DNA from: Roseiarcus sp963730555
GTDB lineage: Bacteria > Pseudomonadota > Alphaproteobacteria > Rhizobiales > Beijerinckiaceae
Length of the DNA: 64,000 nucleotides
NCBI GenBank assembly: GCA_963730555.1
Contig: CAVSSS010000011.1
Coordinates: forward strand, 62,001 to 126,000
Reading direction: 5' to 3'
The notes under the pieces were generated by a model. That model made no database searches. It saw nothing but the letters and a program-made list of their open reading frames with translations, and was not told the origin of the DNA. Made by a program: the position numbers and the translations under genes. This document shows, in pieces, positions 1 through 9,346 of this stretch. Every line of letters starts with the position of its first letter. Within the stretch, counting starts at the first letter, position 1.

Positions 1-188
1 GCTTCGATGATGGCGACGCCATAGCCGCCGGCGGGGTCGGCGACCGGCCCCATCGCGATCACCACGCCGGTCTCGACCTGGGGCGTCCAGTACTCGCGGT
101 GGGCGCGCATGAGTTGGGCTTCGTCCGAGGTCATGTCCGAGATGAAGCTCGTCCGCGGCGGCCTCAGCTTGCAAAGGAAGTGGGGCAT
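1..188 (-). CDS. YciI-like (YCII-related) protein, 3' end cut by window edge
   Basis: Partial gene: about 62 codons are present and the C-terminus lies before base 1. It starts with ATG at 188, only 16 bases after the sucA stop, so it is probably co-transcribed with sucA. The protein begins MPHFLCKLRPPRTSF and continues with an MTSDEAQLMRAHREYW stretch and a GPVADPAGGYGVAI stretch. This matches the small ferredoxin-like alpha-beta fold of YCII-related proteins, where a His-Asp pair and a glycine-rich strand are typical. No specific reaction can be assigned. The position is unusual because sucB (the E2 subunit) commonly follows sucA in alphaproteobacteria. The family call is fairly secure; the function is unknown. 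Confidence 0.7.
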   Translation of the reverse strand, partial: MPHFLCKLRPPRTSFISDMTSDEAQLMRAHREYWTPQVETGVVIAMGPVADPAGGYGVAIIE

Positions 189-204
189 GTCGAACTGGCT
201 TCGC

Positions 205-3169
205 TCACGCCAGGCATTCGTCGAGGAAAGCCTTGAGCTGGGATTGATGCTTCGACATGAGTCCGGTCGCGGTCGCCGCCGACGCAGGACGGCCGGCGTA
301 GCGGGCGCGCCTCGACTTACCGCCGAGCTGGCCCAGCACCCATTCGAGATAAGGCTCGACGAAGCCCCAGGCGCCCATGTTCTTGGGCTCCTCCTGGCAC
401 CAGACGACCTCCGCCTTCTTGAAACGGGAGAGCTCCTTCACCAGCGCCTTGACCGGGAAAGGATAGAGCTGCTCCACCCTGAGCAGGTACACATCGTCGA
501 CGCCGCGCTTCTCGCGCTCGTCGTAAAGATCGTAATAGACCTTGCCCGAGCACACGACGACGCGGCGGATCTTGTCGTCCTTGGCGAGCTTGATCTTTTC
601 GCCCTTATGCGTCTCCGCGTGATCCCACAACAAGCGATGAAAGCTCGTTCCCGGGCCGAACGCTTCAAGGTTCGAGACCGCGCGCTTGTTGCGCAGCATC
701 GACTTCGGCGTCATCGCAATCAGCGGCTTGCGGAACTCGCGCTTGAGCTGGCGCCTCAGAGAATGGAAGAAATTGGCCGGCGTCGTGCACACCACGACCT
801 GCATATTGTCTTCGGCGCAGAGCTGGAGATAGCGCTCGAGGCGCGCGGACGAATGCTCCGGCCCCTGGCCCTCGTAGCCATGCGGCAGCAGGCACACGAG
901 CCCCGACATGCGCAGCCATTTCTTTTCGCCGCCCGAGATGAACTGGTCGAACACGACCTGAGCGCCGTTGGCGAAATCGCCGAATTGCGCCTCCCATAAG
1001 ACAAGCGCGTTCGGCTCAGCAAGCGAATAGCCGTACTCGAAGCCGAGCACCGCCTCTTCCGACAGCATCGAGTTGATGACTTCGTAGCGCGCCTGCCCGT
1101 CGCGGATATGGTTCAGCGGGATGTAACGCGCTTCGGTCTCCTGATCGATCAGCGCCGAATGGCGTTGCGAGAACGTGCCTCGCTCGCTGTCCTGCCCGGA
1201 CAAGCGAACCGGAAAGCCCTCGTCCAGAAGCGAGCCGAAGGCGAGCGCCTCGGCGGTCGACCAGTCGATCCCCTCGCCGACTTTGATTGTCGCGCGGCGG
1301 TTCTCGAGGAAGCGACTGATGGTTTTATGAACCTTGAAGCCTTCCGGCGCCACGGTGATGCGCTCGCCGATCGCGCGTAGGCGATCAAGGTTGACGCCGG
1401 TCTTGCCGCGGCGATCGTCGTCGGCGATCTCCCGCGACGCCTTGACGCCCGCCCAACGGCCGTCGAGCCAATCGGCCTTGTTGGCGGAATAAGATTGGCC
1501 GGCCTCGAATTCCGCCTCCAGCCGTTGCCGCCAGTCAGAGCGCATCTTGTCGACTTCACCCTGAGTGACGACGCCTTCAGCGATAAGCTTCTCGGCGTAG
1601 ATCTGCTGCGTCGTCGGGTGCGCGCGGATGAGTCGGTACATGATCGGTTGGGTGAACGACGGCTCGTCGCCTTCGTTATGGCCGAACCGCCGATAGCAGA
1701 ACATGTCGATGACCACCGGCTTATGGAACTTCTGCCGGTATTCGGTCGCAACCTTGGCGCAGAAGACGACCGCCTCGGGATCATCGCCATTGACGTGAAA
1801 GATCGGCGCCTCGACAAGCTTGGCGACATCCGATGGATAGGGCGAGGAACGCGAATAGCGCGGGTAGGTGGTAAAGCCGATCTGGTTGTTGACGATGAAA
1901 TGCAGCGAACCGCCGGTCCTGTGGCCCCGTAGCCCCGAGAGACCAAAGCATTCGGCCACCACGCCTTGTCCGGCGAAAGCGGCGTCGCCGTGGATGAGGA
2001 GCGGGAGCGCCTTAGACCGCTCGATGACGTCGTTGAGCTGATCCTGCTTGGCGCGCGCCTTGCCGAGAACGACCGGATCGACGATCTCGAGATGCGATGG
2101 GTTGGCGGTCAGCGAGAGGTGAACGGTGTTGCCGTCGAATTCGCGGTCCGAAGACGCGCCAAGGTGATATTTGACGTCGCCTGAGCCCTCTATTTCGTCC
2201 GGTGAAGCCGAGCCGCCCTTGAACTCGTGGAAGATGACGCGGTGGGGCTTGCCCATTACCTGGCTCAGTACATTGAGCCGGCCGCGATGAGCCATGCCGA
2301 GAGCGATTTCTCGCAAGCCGAGCTGGCCGCCGCGCTTGATGATCTGCTCCAGCGCCGGAATCATCGCCTCCGCGCCGTCGAGTCCGAAGCGCTTGGCGCC
2401 GGCGTACTTGACGTCGAAGAAATTCTCGAAGCCTTCGGCCTCGATCAGCTTGCCAAGAATCGCCCGCTTGCCCTCGCGCGTGAACTGGATTTCCTTATCG
2501 GGCCCCTCGACGCGCTCCTGAATCCAGGCCTTCTCCGCCGGATCGGAAATATGGACAAATTCGAAGCCAATCGTGCCGCAATAGGTCCGCCGCAGGATCG
2601 CGAGCATTTCGCGCACGGTCGCATATTCGAGTCCGAGCACATGATCGATGAAGATCTTGCGGTCGTAGTCGGACTCCTGGAACCCGTAAGTCGAGGGATG
2701 GAGCTCCTCGTGGTCCCTTTGCGAACTCAAGGCCGAGCGGATCGAGATTGGCGTAGAGATGGCCTCGCATGCGGTAAGCGCGAATCATCATGAGCGCCCG
2801 CACCAAGTCGCGCGTCGCCCGGCGAATCTCGTCCTCGCTCGGCGCTGCTTTTGGCCCGGTCTCCTCAGACTTGGCGCGCAACTTTTCGGCCACCGCCTTT
2901 TCCGTCGCGGGCCAATCGCCGTCCAGCGCGCTGATGAGATCGCCCTTGGGGAGCGCGGGCCAATTGGGCTTGCGCCATGACGCGCCGCGCTCGGTTTTGG
3001 CTACGCTCGCCGGATCATCGCCGAGGGCGGCAAAGAATTCGCGCCAGCCGGGTTCAACCGACAGTGGGTCTTTCTCGTATTGCGCCTGCAACGCTTCGAT
3101 GTAGGCGCTGTTCGCGCCGTACAGAAACGAGGTTTGCAGCAGCGCTTGATTGACGTCCTGACGAGCCAC
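205..3169 (-). CDS. sucA: 2-oxoglutarate dehydrogenase E1 component (apparent frameshift)
   Basis: Thiamine-diphosphate-dependent E1 subunit of the 2-oxoglutarate dehydrogenase complex; it decarboxylates 2-oxoglutarate in the TCA cycle. The GTG start at 3169 has an AAGGAG ribosome site just upstream, and the sucD stop is 15 bases away. The N-terminus has the family's E2-binding start (FLYGANSAYIEALQAQYEKDP). Downstream are the GMAHRGRLNVL and GDAAFAGQGVVAE (ThDP/Mg) blocks and the transketolase-like C-terminal half ending DECLA. The reading frame breaks near 2715-2717: removing one base of the CCC run (GGG on the coding strand) joins LDPLGLEFAK to DHEELHPSTYGF exactly as in the family. Repaired length is about 987 residues, normal for E1o. 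Because the gene is central to metabolism, a sequencing indel is more likely than decay. Confidence 0.95.
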
Positions 3170-3184
3170 GGAATGGACTCCTTT

Positions 3185-4071
3185 TTACTTGCCGTGCAAC
3201 AGATCGACCAATGTCTTGCCGAGCCGAGCGGGAGAGGGGGAGACGCGAACGCCAGCGGCCTCCATCGCCGCGATCTTGTCCTCGGCGCCCCCTTGCCGCC
3301 AGCGATGATCGCGCCCGCATGCCCCATGCGCCGCCCAGAGGGAGCGGTGCGCCCGGCAATGAAGCCAACGACCGGCTTTGAACGGCCCCGGTTGGCCTCG
3401 TCCTTCAGAAACTCGGCAGCGTCCTCTTCGGCCTGGCCGCCTATTTCCCCGATCATCACGATCGCCTGGGTCTTGGGATCCCCCATAAACATGGCGAGCA
3501 CATCGACAAATTCCAAGCCCTTGATCGGGTCGCCGCCAATCCCCACCGCTGTCGTCTGGCCAAGACCCTCGCGCGTCGTCTGAAACACCGCTTCGTAGGT
3601 CAGCGTGCCCGAACGAGAGACAACGCCGACGCTGCCGCGGGTAAAGATGTTGCCCGGCATGATGCCGATCTTGCATTCGCCAGCAGTCATGACTCCGGGG
3701 CAATTCGGACCGATGAGGGTCGACTTCGAGCCCTGCAGCGCTCGCTTGACCCGCGCCATGTCGAGGACCGGAATGCCCTCAGTGATGCAGATGATGAGCG
3801 GTGTCTCGGCGTCGATCGCTTCGCAGATCGCGTCTGCGGCGCCCGCCGGCGGCACATAGATCACGCTCGCGTCGGCGCCCGTTTTCTCCCGCGCTTCGAC
3901 GACTGTGTCGAAGACCGGCAGCCCAAGATGGATCGAGCCGCCCTTGCCGGGCGAGACACCGCCCACGAGCTTGGTCCCGTAAGCCATCGCCTGCTCCGAA
4001 TGGAACGTGCCGTTCTTGCCGGTGAAGCCCTGGGTGATGACCTTTGTGTTGGCGTCGACGAGGATGGACAT
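3185..4071 (-). CDS. sucD: Succinyl-CoA synthetase alpha subunit (apparent frameshift)
   Basis: ADP/GDP-forming succinyl-CoA ligase alpha subunit; it pairs with SucC in the TCA cycle. It starts MSILVDANTKVITQGFTG (CoA-binding Rossmann fold) and carries GPNCPGVMT and the phospho-histidine region ending RRMGHAGAIIAGGKG. The frame breaks at the C5 run at 3288-3292: with one more base the protein continues GGAEDKIAAMEAAGVRVSPSP and ends DLLHGK at 3185, giving about 295 residues, normal for the family. The stop is 15 bases before the sucA GTG, so the two are one transcription unit. On the 5' side a toxin-antitoxin pair and a cupin gene separate it from its partner sucC, which is unusual because the two subunits are normally adjacent. 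Confidence 0.95.
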
Positions 4072-4095
4072 GAGAGGCTTTCGGCGATTGGCGGT

Positions 4096-4521
4096 TCAGT
4101 TCGATCGGAACGGATTTTCGCAGAGCACCCGCCCATACCTCTGACCGTGACTCAAATCTTCGCTGTAGAGGACGTCCGCGCCGAGGTGCTCTGCAGCGGC
4201 GACGATCTGGCTGTCCCAGTAACTCAGCTGATACCGCGGCTGCATGATCAGCGCGCTTAAAACGACCTGCCGATCGACTTCGACCAGCGGAAGCTGAAGG
4301 AGCGCATCAATCCAGATCGCAGTTTCGGCGGGAGTGAGCGGCCGCTTCATCCTCGTTGGCTTCTGCACGTTGTGGACGAACTCGCCGATCACCTGGGTCG
4401 AGATTCCGATCTCATCGCCAGCGACAATCTCTTTGGCGCGATGAAACTTCGCCGGATAGGAGTCTTGTCCGGTCGCCGCATAGATCAGGATGTTCGAGTC
4501 GAGGAACGCCTTACCGCTCAT
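4096..4521 (-). CDS. PIN-domain ribonuclease toxin (VapC-like)
   Basis: 141-residue PIN-domain protein, probably the toxin of a type II toxin-antitoxin module; such toxins cut tRNA or other RNA. It starts MSGKAFLDSNILIYAA, with the first acidic residue in FLDSN. A conserved Glu sits in STQVIGEFVHNV, and the third and fourth acidic positions lie in YWDSQIVAAAE and ADVLYSEDLSHGQ. The ATG at 4521 overlaps the end of the upstream antitoxin gene by 11 bases, the usual translational coupling of these modules. A longer in-frame start at 4632 would lie inside the antitoxin and is not needed. The pair sits between sucC and sucD. The target is unknown. Confidence 0.85.
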   Translation of the reverse strand: MSGKAFLDSNILIYAATGQDSYPAKFHRAKEIVAGDEIGISTQVIGEFVHNVQKPTRMKRPLTPAETAIWIDALLQLPLVEVDRQVVLSALIMQPRYQLSYWDSQIVAAAEHLGADVLYSEDLSHGQRYGRVLCENPFRSN

Positions 4522-4744
4522 GGGTTTCCTCGCGGTCGAACTTCCAATCCGGCGCCATGCGGCCCTTTGAGGTCTCCATGAGACGCAGGAGTTGCTTCCT
4601 CGCCTCGGCCTGCTTCTCGTCGCGCCCTGCAACTTCGGCCAAAAATTCTCGCACCATGGCGTTCACCGTCGTACGCTTGTGGGCGGCCACGATCCGCACC
4701 TTGTCCAAAATCTCGTCGTCGATCGCGAGCGTGATGTTTTTCAT
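4511..4744 (-). CDS. Antitoxin, DUF6364/ribbon-helix-helix-like
   Basis: 77-residue protein starting MKNITLAIDDEILDKVR. It resembles the DUF6364 antitoxins: a short N-terminal strand (NITLAIDDEILDKV) followed by helices (AAHKRTTVNAMVREFLAEVAG) that would dimerise and bind operator DNA. The charged C-terminus (MAPDWKFDREETHER) would wrap the PIN toxin encoded just downstream. The ATG at 4744 is followed without gap by the overlapping toxin gene. A TATACT hexamer upstream suggests that the module has its own autoregulated promoter. Antitoxin role is inferred from the partner gene and from family resemblance. Confidence 0.8.
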   Translation of the reverse strand: MKNITLAIDDEILDKVRIVAAHKRTTVNAMVREFLAEVAGRDEKQAEARKQLLRLMETSKGRMAPDWKFDREETHER

Positions 4745-4761
4745 CTCAGTCTCCGGAGCAC

Positions 4762-4767
4762 AGTATA
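4762..4767 (-). promoter_or_regulatory. Candidate -10 element of the toxin-antitoxin module
   Basis: On the minus strand the bases read TATACT, a near-perfect sigma-70 -10 hexamer, 17 bases before the antitoxin ATG. No clear -35 at the usual spacing was seen, so the call rests on the -10 and on the logic that such modules are autoregulated. A GTTACACATATAC stretch overlapping it could be part of an operator. Confidence 0.35.
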
Positions 4768-4809
4768 TGTGTAACCGTGTCCAGCTTTTCTAACCCCTTC
4801 TCATACAGC

Positions 4810-5181
4810 CTAAAGCCGGTCGAGTTGGCGAACCGTCAATGCGCTTATCGCGTCGCCCGTATTGAGCGTGGTGCTCGGCTCGAACATCAAAACGACGGGC
4901 TCCGGCGAGAGGGACCGGGGCCGGTGTTCGACGCCCCGCGGAATGACGACAAAATCACCTTCGCCCATTTCTGAGACGCCGTCGCGAAAATCAATCGCGA
5001 TCCGTCCGCGCAGCACGAAGAAAGCCTCGTCCTCGTGTTCGTGCGCGTGCCAATCGAACTCCGCGCCGAACTTCGCCACCTTGACCTGGCTGTCGTTCAC
5101 GTCGCCGACGATGAACGGCTGAAAGACTTCCTTAACCTTCCGGTCGACCGCCTCGAGAATGTTAATCTTGGATGGGGGCAT
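4810..5181 (-). CDS. Small cupin-domain protein
   Basis: 123-residue single-domain cupin. Cupin motif 1 is visible as DWHAHEHEDEAFFVLRGRI (metal-binding His residues and Glu) and motif 2 as GDFVVIPRGVEHRP with a further His. Such small cupins bind a divalent metal and may act as sugar isomerases, dioxygenases or sensors; the sequence does not decide which. It starts MPPSKINILEAVDRK 38 bases after the sucC stop on the same strand, so it could be read from the mdh/sucC promoter. Together with the toxin-antitoxin pair it forms the roughly 1.1-kb stretch separating sucC from sucD. Confidence 0.8.
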   Translation of the reverse strand: MPPSKINILEAVDRKVKEVFQPFIVGDVNDSQVKVAKFGAEFDWHAHEHEDEAFFVLRGRIAIDFRDGVSEMGEGDFVVIPRGVEHRPRSLSPEPVVLMFEPSTTLNTGDAISALTVRQLDRL

Positions 5182-5219
5182 CGGCGTGTCATTCCTCGTT
5201 GCGATATGCGGACGCGCGC

Positions 5220-6419
5220 TCAGTTTCTCGTTCTCACCGCGTTCACGATTTTCTGCGCCGCATCGTCGAGGTCGTCCGCCGGGATGACGTCGAGGCCGGA
5301 TTCTCGGAGGATTTTCTTGCCAAGATCGACGTTGGTGCCCTCAAGGCGCACGACCAGTGGAACCTTGAGGCCCACTTCCTTCACTGCGGCGATCACGCCC
5401 TCGGCGATGATGTCGCAACGCATGATGCCGCCAAAAATATTGACCAGAATGCCCTTCACGTTCGGGTCGGCGGTGATGATCTTGAACGCCGCAGCGACCT
5501 TGTCCTTGGAGGCGCCGCCTCCGACGTCGAGGAAGTTCGCCGGGCTTTCGCCGTAGAGCTTGATGATGTCCATCGTGGCCATGGCGAGGCCGGCCCCGTT
5601 AACCATGCAGCCGATTGAGCCCTCGAGCGCGACATAGTTGAGATCGTGTTTGGAGGCCTCGATCTCCTTGGCGTCCTCCTCGCTCTCGTCGCGCAACACG
5701 GCAATGTCGGCGTGGCGATATAGCGCATTGTCGTCGAACGACACTTTGGCGTCGAGCACCCGCAATTGGCCGTTTGAAAGCACGACCAGCGGATTGATCT
5801 CCAGCATCGACATGTCTTTCGCCAGGAAGGCGGCGTAGAGCTTGGCGACGAGACTCTCCGTCTGCTTGGCAAGGTCGCCGGTGAGCCCGAGCGCGCGAGC
5901 GGCGGCGCGGCCATGATGGGGCATGATTCCCGTCGCCGGATCGACGGTGAAGCTCATGATCTTTTCCGGCGTGCTGTGCGCGACATCTTCGATGTTGACG
6001 CCCCCCTCGGTCGAGAGGACGAAGGCCACCCGGCTCTTCTGCCGGTCGACCAGCGCTGAAAGATAGAGCTCTCGGTCAATCGTCGCGCCGTCCTCGACGT
6101 ACAAGCGATTGACCTGCTTACCGTTCGGGCCGGTCTGCGCCGTCACCAGCGTCGACCCCAGCATCTGCGTTGCGAAAGTCTCAACCTCTTGGACCGAGCG
6201 AGCGAGCCGCACGCCGCCTTTGTCGCCGGCGGCGGCCTCCTTGAAGCGGCCCTTGCCGCGCCCGCCAGCGTGGATCTGGCTCTTCACCACCCAGATCGGC
6301 CCGGCGAGCTTGTTGGCGCCCTCCACCGCCTCCGCGGGAGTGAAGGCGGGAAAGCCGGAGGCAATCGGGACGCCGAACGCTCTCAGCACCGCCTTGGCCT
6401 GATATTCGTGGATGTTCAT
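5220..6419 (-). CDS. sucC: Succinyl-CoA synthetase beta subunit
   Basis: 399-residue beta subunit (ATP-grasp) of succinyl-CoA synthetase, which makes ATP or GTP while converting succinyl-CoA to succinate. It starts MNIHEYQAKAVLRAFGVP, the invariant N-terminus. It carries the ATP-grasp segment VVKSQIHAGGRGKGRFKEA, the LEINPLVV motif and the C-terminal phosphohistidine-contact region NIFGGIMRCDIIAEGV. It lies 55 bases downstream of mdh on the same strand, the standard alphaproteobacterial order. The next genes are the cupin and the toxin-antitoxin pair rather than sucD. The reading frame is intact. Confidence 0.97.
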   Translation of the reverse strand: MNIHEYQAKAVLRAFGVPIASGFPAFTPAEAVEGANKLAGPIWVVKSQIHAGGRGKGRFKEAAAGDKGGVRLARSVQEVETFATQMLGSTLVTAQTGPNGKQVNRLYVEDGATIDRELYLSALVDRQKSRVAFVLSTEGGVNIEDVAHSTPEKIMSFTVDPATGIMPHHGRAAARALGLTGDLAKQTESLVAKLYAAFLAKDMSMLEINPLVVLSNGQLRVLDAKVSFDDNALYRHADIAVLRDESEEDAKEIEASKHDLNYVALEGSIGCMVNGAGLAMATMDIIKLYGESPANFLDVGGGASKDKVAAAFKIITADPNVKGILVNIFGGIMRCDIIAEGVIAAVKEVGLKVPLVVRLEGTNVDLGKKILRESGLDVIPADDLDDAAQKIVNAVRTRN

Positions 6420-6474
6420 GGCGGCGAAGACCTCAAAGAAAAGAACGCCCGGGCGACGGCGGGCGCTAGCGCGA

Positions 6475-7440
6475 TCAGGCGGCGAGAGCGGGATTGATCC
6501 CCTTGCAGGCCTCCATCAGACCATGAACCGCGGCGATCGACTTGGCGAACATCGCTTTTTCATTCTCATCGAACGTGATCTCAATAATGCGCTCGACGCC
6601 GTTCGCGCCGACCACCACTGGCACCCCCACATAGGCGTCTTTGACGCCGTATTGGCCGCTCAAGTGGGCCGCACAAGGCAGGACGCGGCGCTGATCCTTG
6701 AGATAGGATTCCGCCATTGCGATCGCCGAAGCGGCTGGTGCGTAAAACGCCGAACCGGTCTTGAGCAGGTTGACGATTTCGCCCCCGCCCTTGCGCGTCC
6801 GCTCGACGATGGCGTCGAGCCTCGCCTGCGTTGTCCAGCCCATTTTGACGAGATCAGGCAGCGGAATGCCCGCGACCGTCGAATAGCGAACGGAGGGAAC
6901 CATATCGTCGCCATGGCCGCCAAGCACGAAGGCGGTCACGTCTTCAACCGACACCTGCAGTTCCTCGGCCAGAAAATAGCGAAAGCGAGCCGAATCGAGG
7001 ACGCCGGCCATGCCGACGACCTTTTTGGCGGGCAGACCGCAGAACTTCTGCAACGCCCACACCATGGCGTCGAGCGGGTTGGTGATGCAGATGACAAACG
7101 CTTCGGGGGCATGTGTCTTGATGCCCGCCCCGACCGCATCCATGACCTTGAGGTTGATGCCGAGCAGGTCATCGCGGCTCATGCCGGGCTTGCGGGGGAC
7201 GCCGGCGGTGACGATGACGACGTCGGCGCCGGCGATCGCGGAATAGTCGCTCGCGCCGGCCAGCCGCGCGTTGACGCCCTCAACCGGGGTCGATTCCGCC
7301 AGATCCAGCGCCTTGCCCTGCGGAACTCCGTCGATGATGTCGAAGAGGACGATGTCGCCCAGCTCTTTCATCGCCGCCAGGAACGCCAACGTCCCGCCAA
7401 TCTGCCCGGCTCCGATCAAACCAATCTTCTTGCGCGCCAT
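6475..7440 (-). CDS. mdh: Malate dehydrogenase (NAD)
   Basis: 321-residue LDH-like malate dehydrogenase converting malate to oxaloacetate. It has the N-terminal NAD fold MARKKIGLIGAGQIGG, the substrate Arg loop TAGVPRKPGMSRDDLL, the NAD/substrate segment ITNPLDAMVW and the catalytic His in VLGGHGDDMVPSVRYS. The ATG at 7440 fits the conserved N-terminus; an extension to 7485 adds only 15 unconserved residues. It is the first gene of the mdh-sucC-sucD-sucA cluster, so the main TCA promoter should lie in the 321-base gap upstream. The frame is intact. Confidence 0.97.
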   Translation of the reverse strand: MARKKIGLIGAGQIGGTLAFLAAMKELGDIVLFDIIDGVPQGKALDLAESTPVEGVNARLAGASDYSAIAGADVVIVTAGVPRKPGMSRDDLLGINLKVMDAVGAGIKTHAPEAFVICITNPLDAMVWALQKFCGLPAKKVVGMAGVLDSARFRYFLAEELQVSVEDVTAFVLGGHGDDMVPSVRYSTVAGIPLPDLVKMGWTTQARLDAIVERTRKGGGEIVNLLKTGSAFYAPAASAIAMAESYLKDQRRVLPCAAHLSGQYGVKDAYVGVPVVVGANGVERIIEITFDENEKAMFAKSIAAVHGLMEACKGINPALAA

Positions 7441-7761
7441 AGGATCTTTTCTTCCGCATTGCGTGACCGCCATGCTCTGCCGCACTGCGGTCGCTTCGCC
7501 GGTGCTATCGACCTATCGATGCACGCGATCAAGCCAAACTTTTGGCCAAGGAGCCGAAAAAGCGCTGCGGGTTCGCACGGCGCAAATCAAATCCATGTAT
7601 TTTTCCAAGACCATGCTCTGGTCTCGGAATGGCTCAGTCGAGGGGCGCCTATTTCTCAGGCAAACCTATAGGTCGCACGCGCCGAAAACCTCACTCTACC
7701 AAACAGTTAACGTCCTCCTCCTTGGATCCGGCGCAGATCGAGCTTCTCACTGCGCGCCCCC
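7441..7761. other. Intergenic region upstream of mdh, downstream of arginase
   Basis: This 321-base gap precedes the TCA cluster. It should carry the mdh promoter on the minus strand. Several open frames cross it, but none has a recognisable protein. No riboswitch, terminator hairpin or repeat was recognised. Confidence 0.5.
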
Positions 7762-8683
7762 TCAATAAACGTAGCGTCCGAACATGCTCGCGGTCAGGTC
7801 GACAAGCAGGAGCGCGCTTTTGCCCCGCTCGTCGAGGAACGGATTGAGTTCGACGAGATCGAGCGAGGGTTTGAGCCCAGATTCGTACAACAGCTCCATG
7901 ACAAGATGCGCCTCGCGGTAGGTCGCCCCGCCGGGGACGGAGGTGCCGACGCCGGGCGCAATCGCGGGATCAAGAAAGTCGACGTCCAGACTGACATGCA
8001 AAAGGCCGTTGCGGGCGCGAACGCGATCGATGATCCGACGGATCGAGACGGCGAAGCCGTCTTCATCCAGCCTCCGCATGTCGACCACGTCCACCCCGCG
8101 ATTTTGCAGAAGTCGCCTTTCGCCCGTGTCGATGGAACGGATGCCGAACAGGTGCAGCCGCGCGGGATCGACCAATCCGTGCGGCTCGCCTCCGAACACG
8201 CCCTCGAGCCCAGGCTCGCCACACAGCATCGCGAGCGACATGCCGTGCATGTTTCCGGAAGGCGAGGTCAGCGGCGTATTGAAGTCCGAATGGGCGTCGA
8301 GCCATAGGACGAACAGCTCGCGCCCCGCCTCGGACGCGAAGCGGGCGACGCCGCCGATCGAGCCCATCGCGAGGCTATGGTCCCCGCCGAGGACGATCGG
8401 GGTGCGTCCGGAGCGCGCGACCGCATAGGTTTCGCGAGCGAGCAACCGCGCCCAGGCCGCGACCTCGGCAAAACGGCGCGCCTTGCCTTCCGGGGCGGAG
8501 ATGTGGAGCAACGGACGGGGGTGGCGCGAGATCGCCTCGGTCTTCGACGTCGTGGCGCAAGTCCCTCAGCGTCTCCACAATCCCTGCCGTGCGCAGCATG
8601 GCCGGCCCCATCGCCGCGCCGGCCACGCTCGCCCCGGCCTCGATCGGCGCGCCGAGGAGGGTGATCGGCCGCGGAAGAGGCAA
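7762..8683 (-). CDS. rocF: Arginase (apparent frameshift)
   Basis: Manganese-dependent ureohydrolase; the sequence is closest to arginase (arginine to ornithine and urea). Metal ligands are visible in order: GGDHSLAMG, LWLDAHSDFNTP and SLDVDFLDP, with the arginase-type tail DLVELNPFLDERGKSA. The N-terminus (ITLLGAPIEAGASVAGAAMGPAMLR) lies in another frame: dropping one base of the G5 run at 8517-8521 joins DRGDLAPP to RPLLHISAPEGKARR. The start is uncertain. The best in-frame codon is a TTG at 8683, with a stop shortly upstream. Agmatinase is a less likely alternative, because the spacing around SGNMHGMSLA resembles arginases. Confidence 0.85.
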
Positions 8684-8723
8684 AGATCGCCCCGCCGCCG
8701 TCGTCCGCGATCGGTTTCGGGCT

Positions 8724-9346
8724 CAAGACGTCCCCTTTCGCAGGAAGTGAGGCAGCGGCCTTTCAGAGCCTGCTATTTTGCCAAGCGAAAGCAACTCCCA
8801 AGCCGCTGTCGCCTTCCGGGTCTGAGGCCACGCTGGACCGCGCCATCGCGGTTTTGGCGCCGGTCGAGCCTTTTCAAGGGGTTGGGCGCCAAAACGTGTC
8901 ACAAGCAAGCGAAATGGCAAGTCGTTGGCATCATTGGGCGTGAAATGGCTCTTTTCGTAAAATCGTAGCTTTTCAATCGCTTAACGGTTTTCGCTTCACC
9001 CGCGCTCGCGAGGACGCTGGCGCCCGCGCGGCCTGCTTCGGCGCTCTCGCGATTTCCCGTCCTCTCAGTATCGCCGATAATTTCGAAGAACGGAAGGATT
9101 TGTGGCGGCTGATTTCTCGGCCTGCTGGCGCGCTCCGTCTTGACAATAGGGCCTCGCCTCTCCATTGCATGCGCGTGATGACGCCCGCGCTCCGCATTAT
9201 CCGGATTTGCATTATTAGCCGCTAGCTTTCGGCTGGCCGGTTCGCGTCTCCTTATTCCTCAATGCCATCGAGAAGCGATCATCCGGCTAGAACCGGGCGA
9301 CGCCTGTCCGTTCGCCTTTCCTGAATGACGCCGACGAGAATCGCCG
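8724..9346. other. Divergent intergenic region between arginase and cysS
   Basis: About 620 bases with no convincing gene; the short frames here have no family features. It must hold the promoters of the arginase (minus) and cysS (plus) genes. It contains an 11-bp perfect inverted repeat, listed separately. A TTGACA hexamer occurs near 9140 without a good -10 partner. Confidence 0.5.
8851..8895. repeat. 11-bp inverted repeat upstream of arginase
   Basis: GTTTTGGCGCC at 8851-8861 is matched by its exact reverse complement GGCGCCAAAAC at 8885-8895, with a 23-base loop. It lies about 170-210 bases upstream of the arginase start. It could be an operator pair or a stem-loop at the end of a small transcript; nothing in the sequence decides between them. 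Confidence 0.5.

Noticed and set aside
2700..2740. Programmed ribosomal frameshift in sucA
   Set aside because: There is no slippery-site and stem-loop design typical of programmed shifts, and similar one-base breaks occur across the window at homopolymers, which points to indel error.
8899..9165. 88-codon minus-strand frame in the arginase/cysS gap
   Set aside because: Low-complexity, no family features and no good start context.
9290..9320. AGAAC-N15-CGTT resembling an EcfG promoter before cysS
   Set aside because: The first base of the -35 differs and the spacer is 15, outside the 16-17 range.
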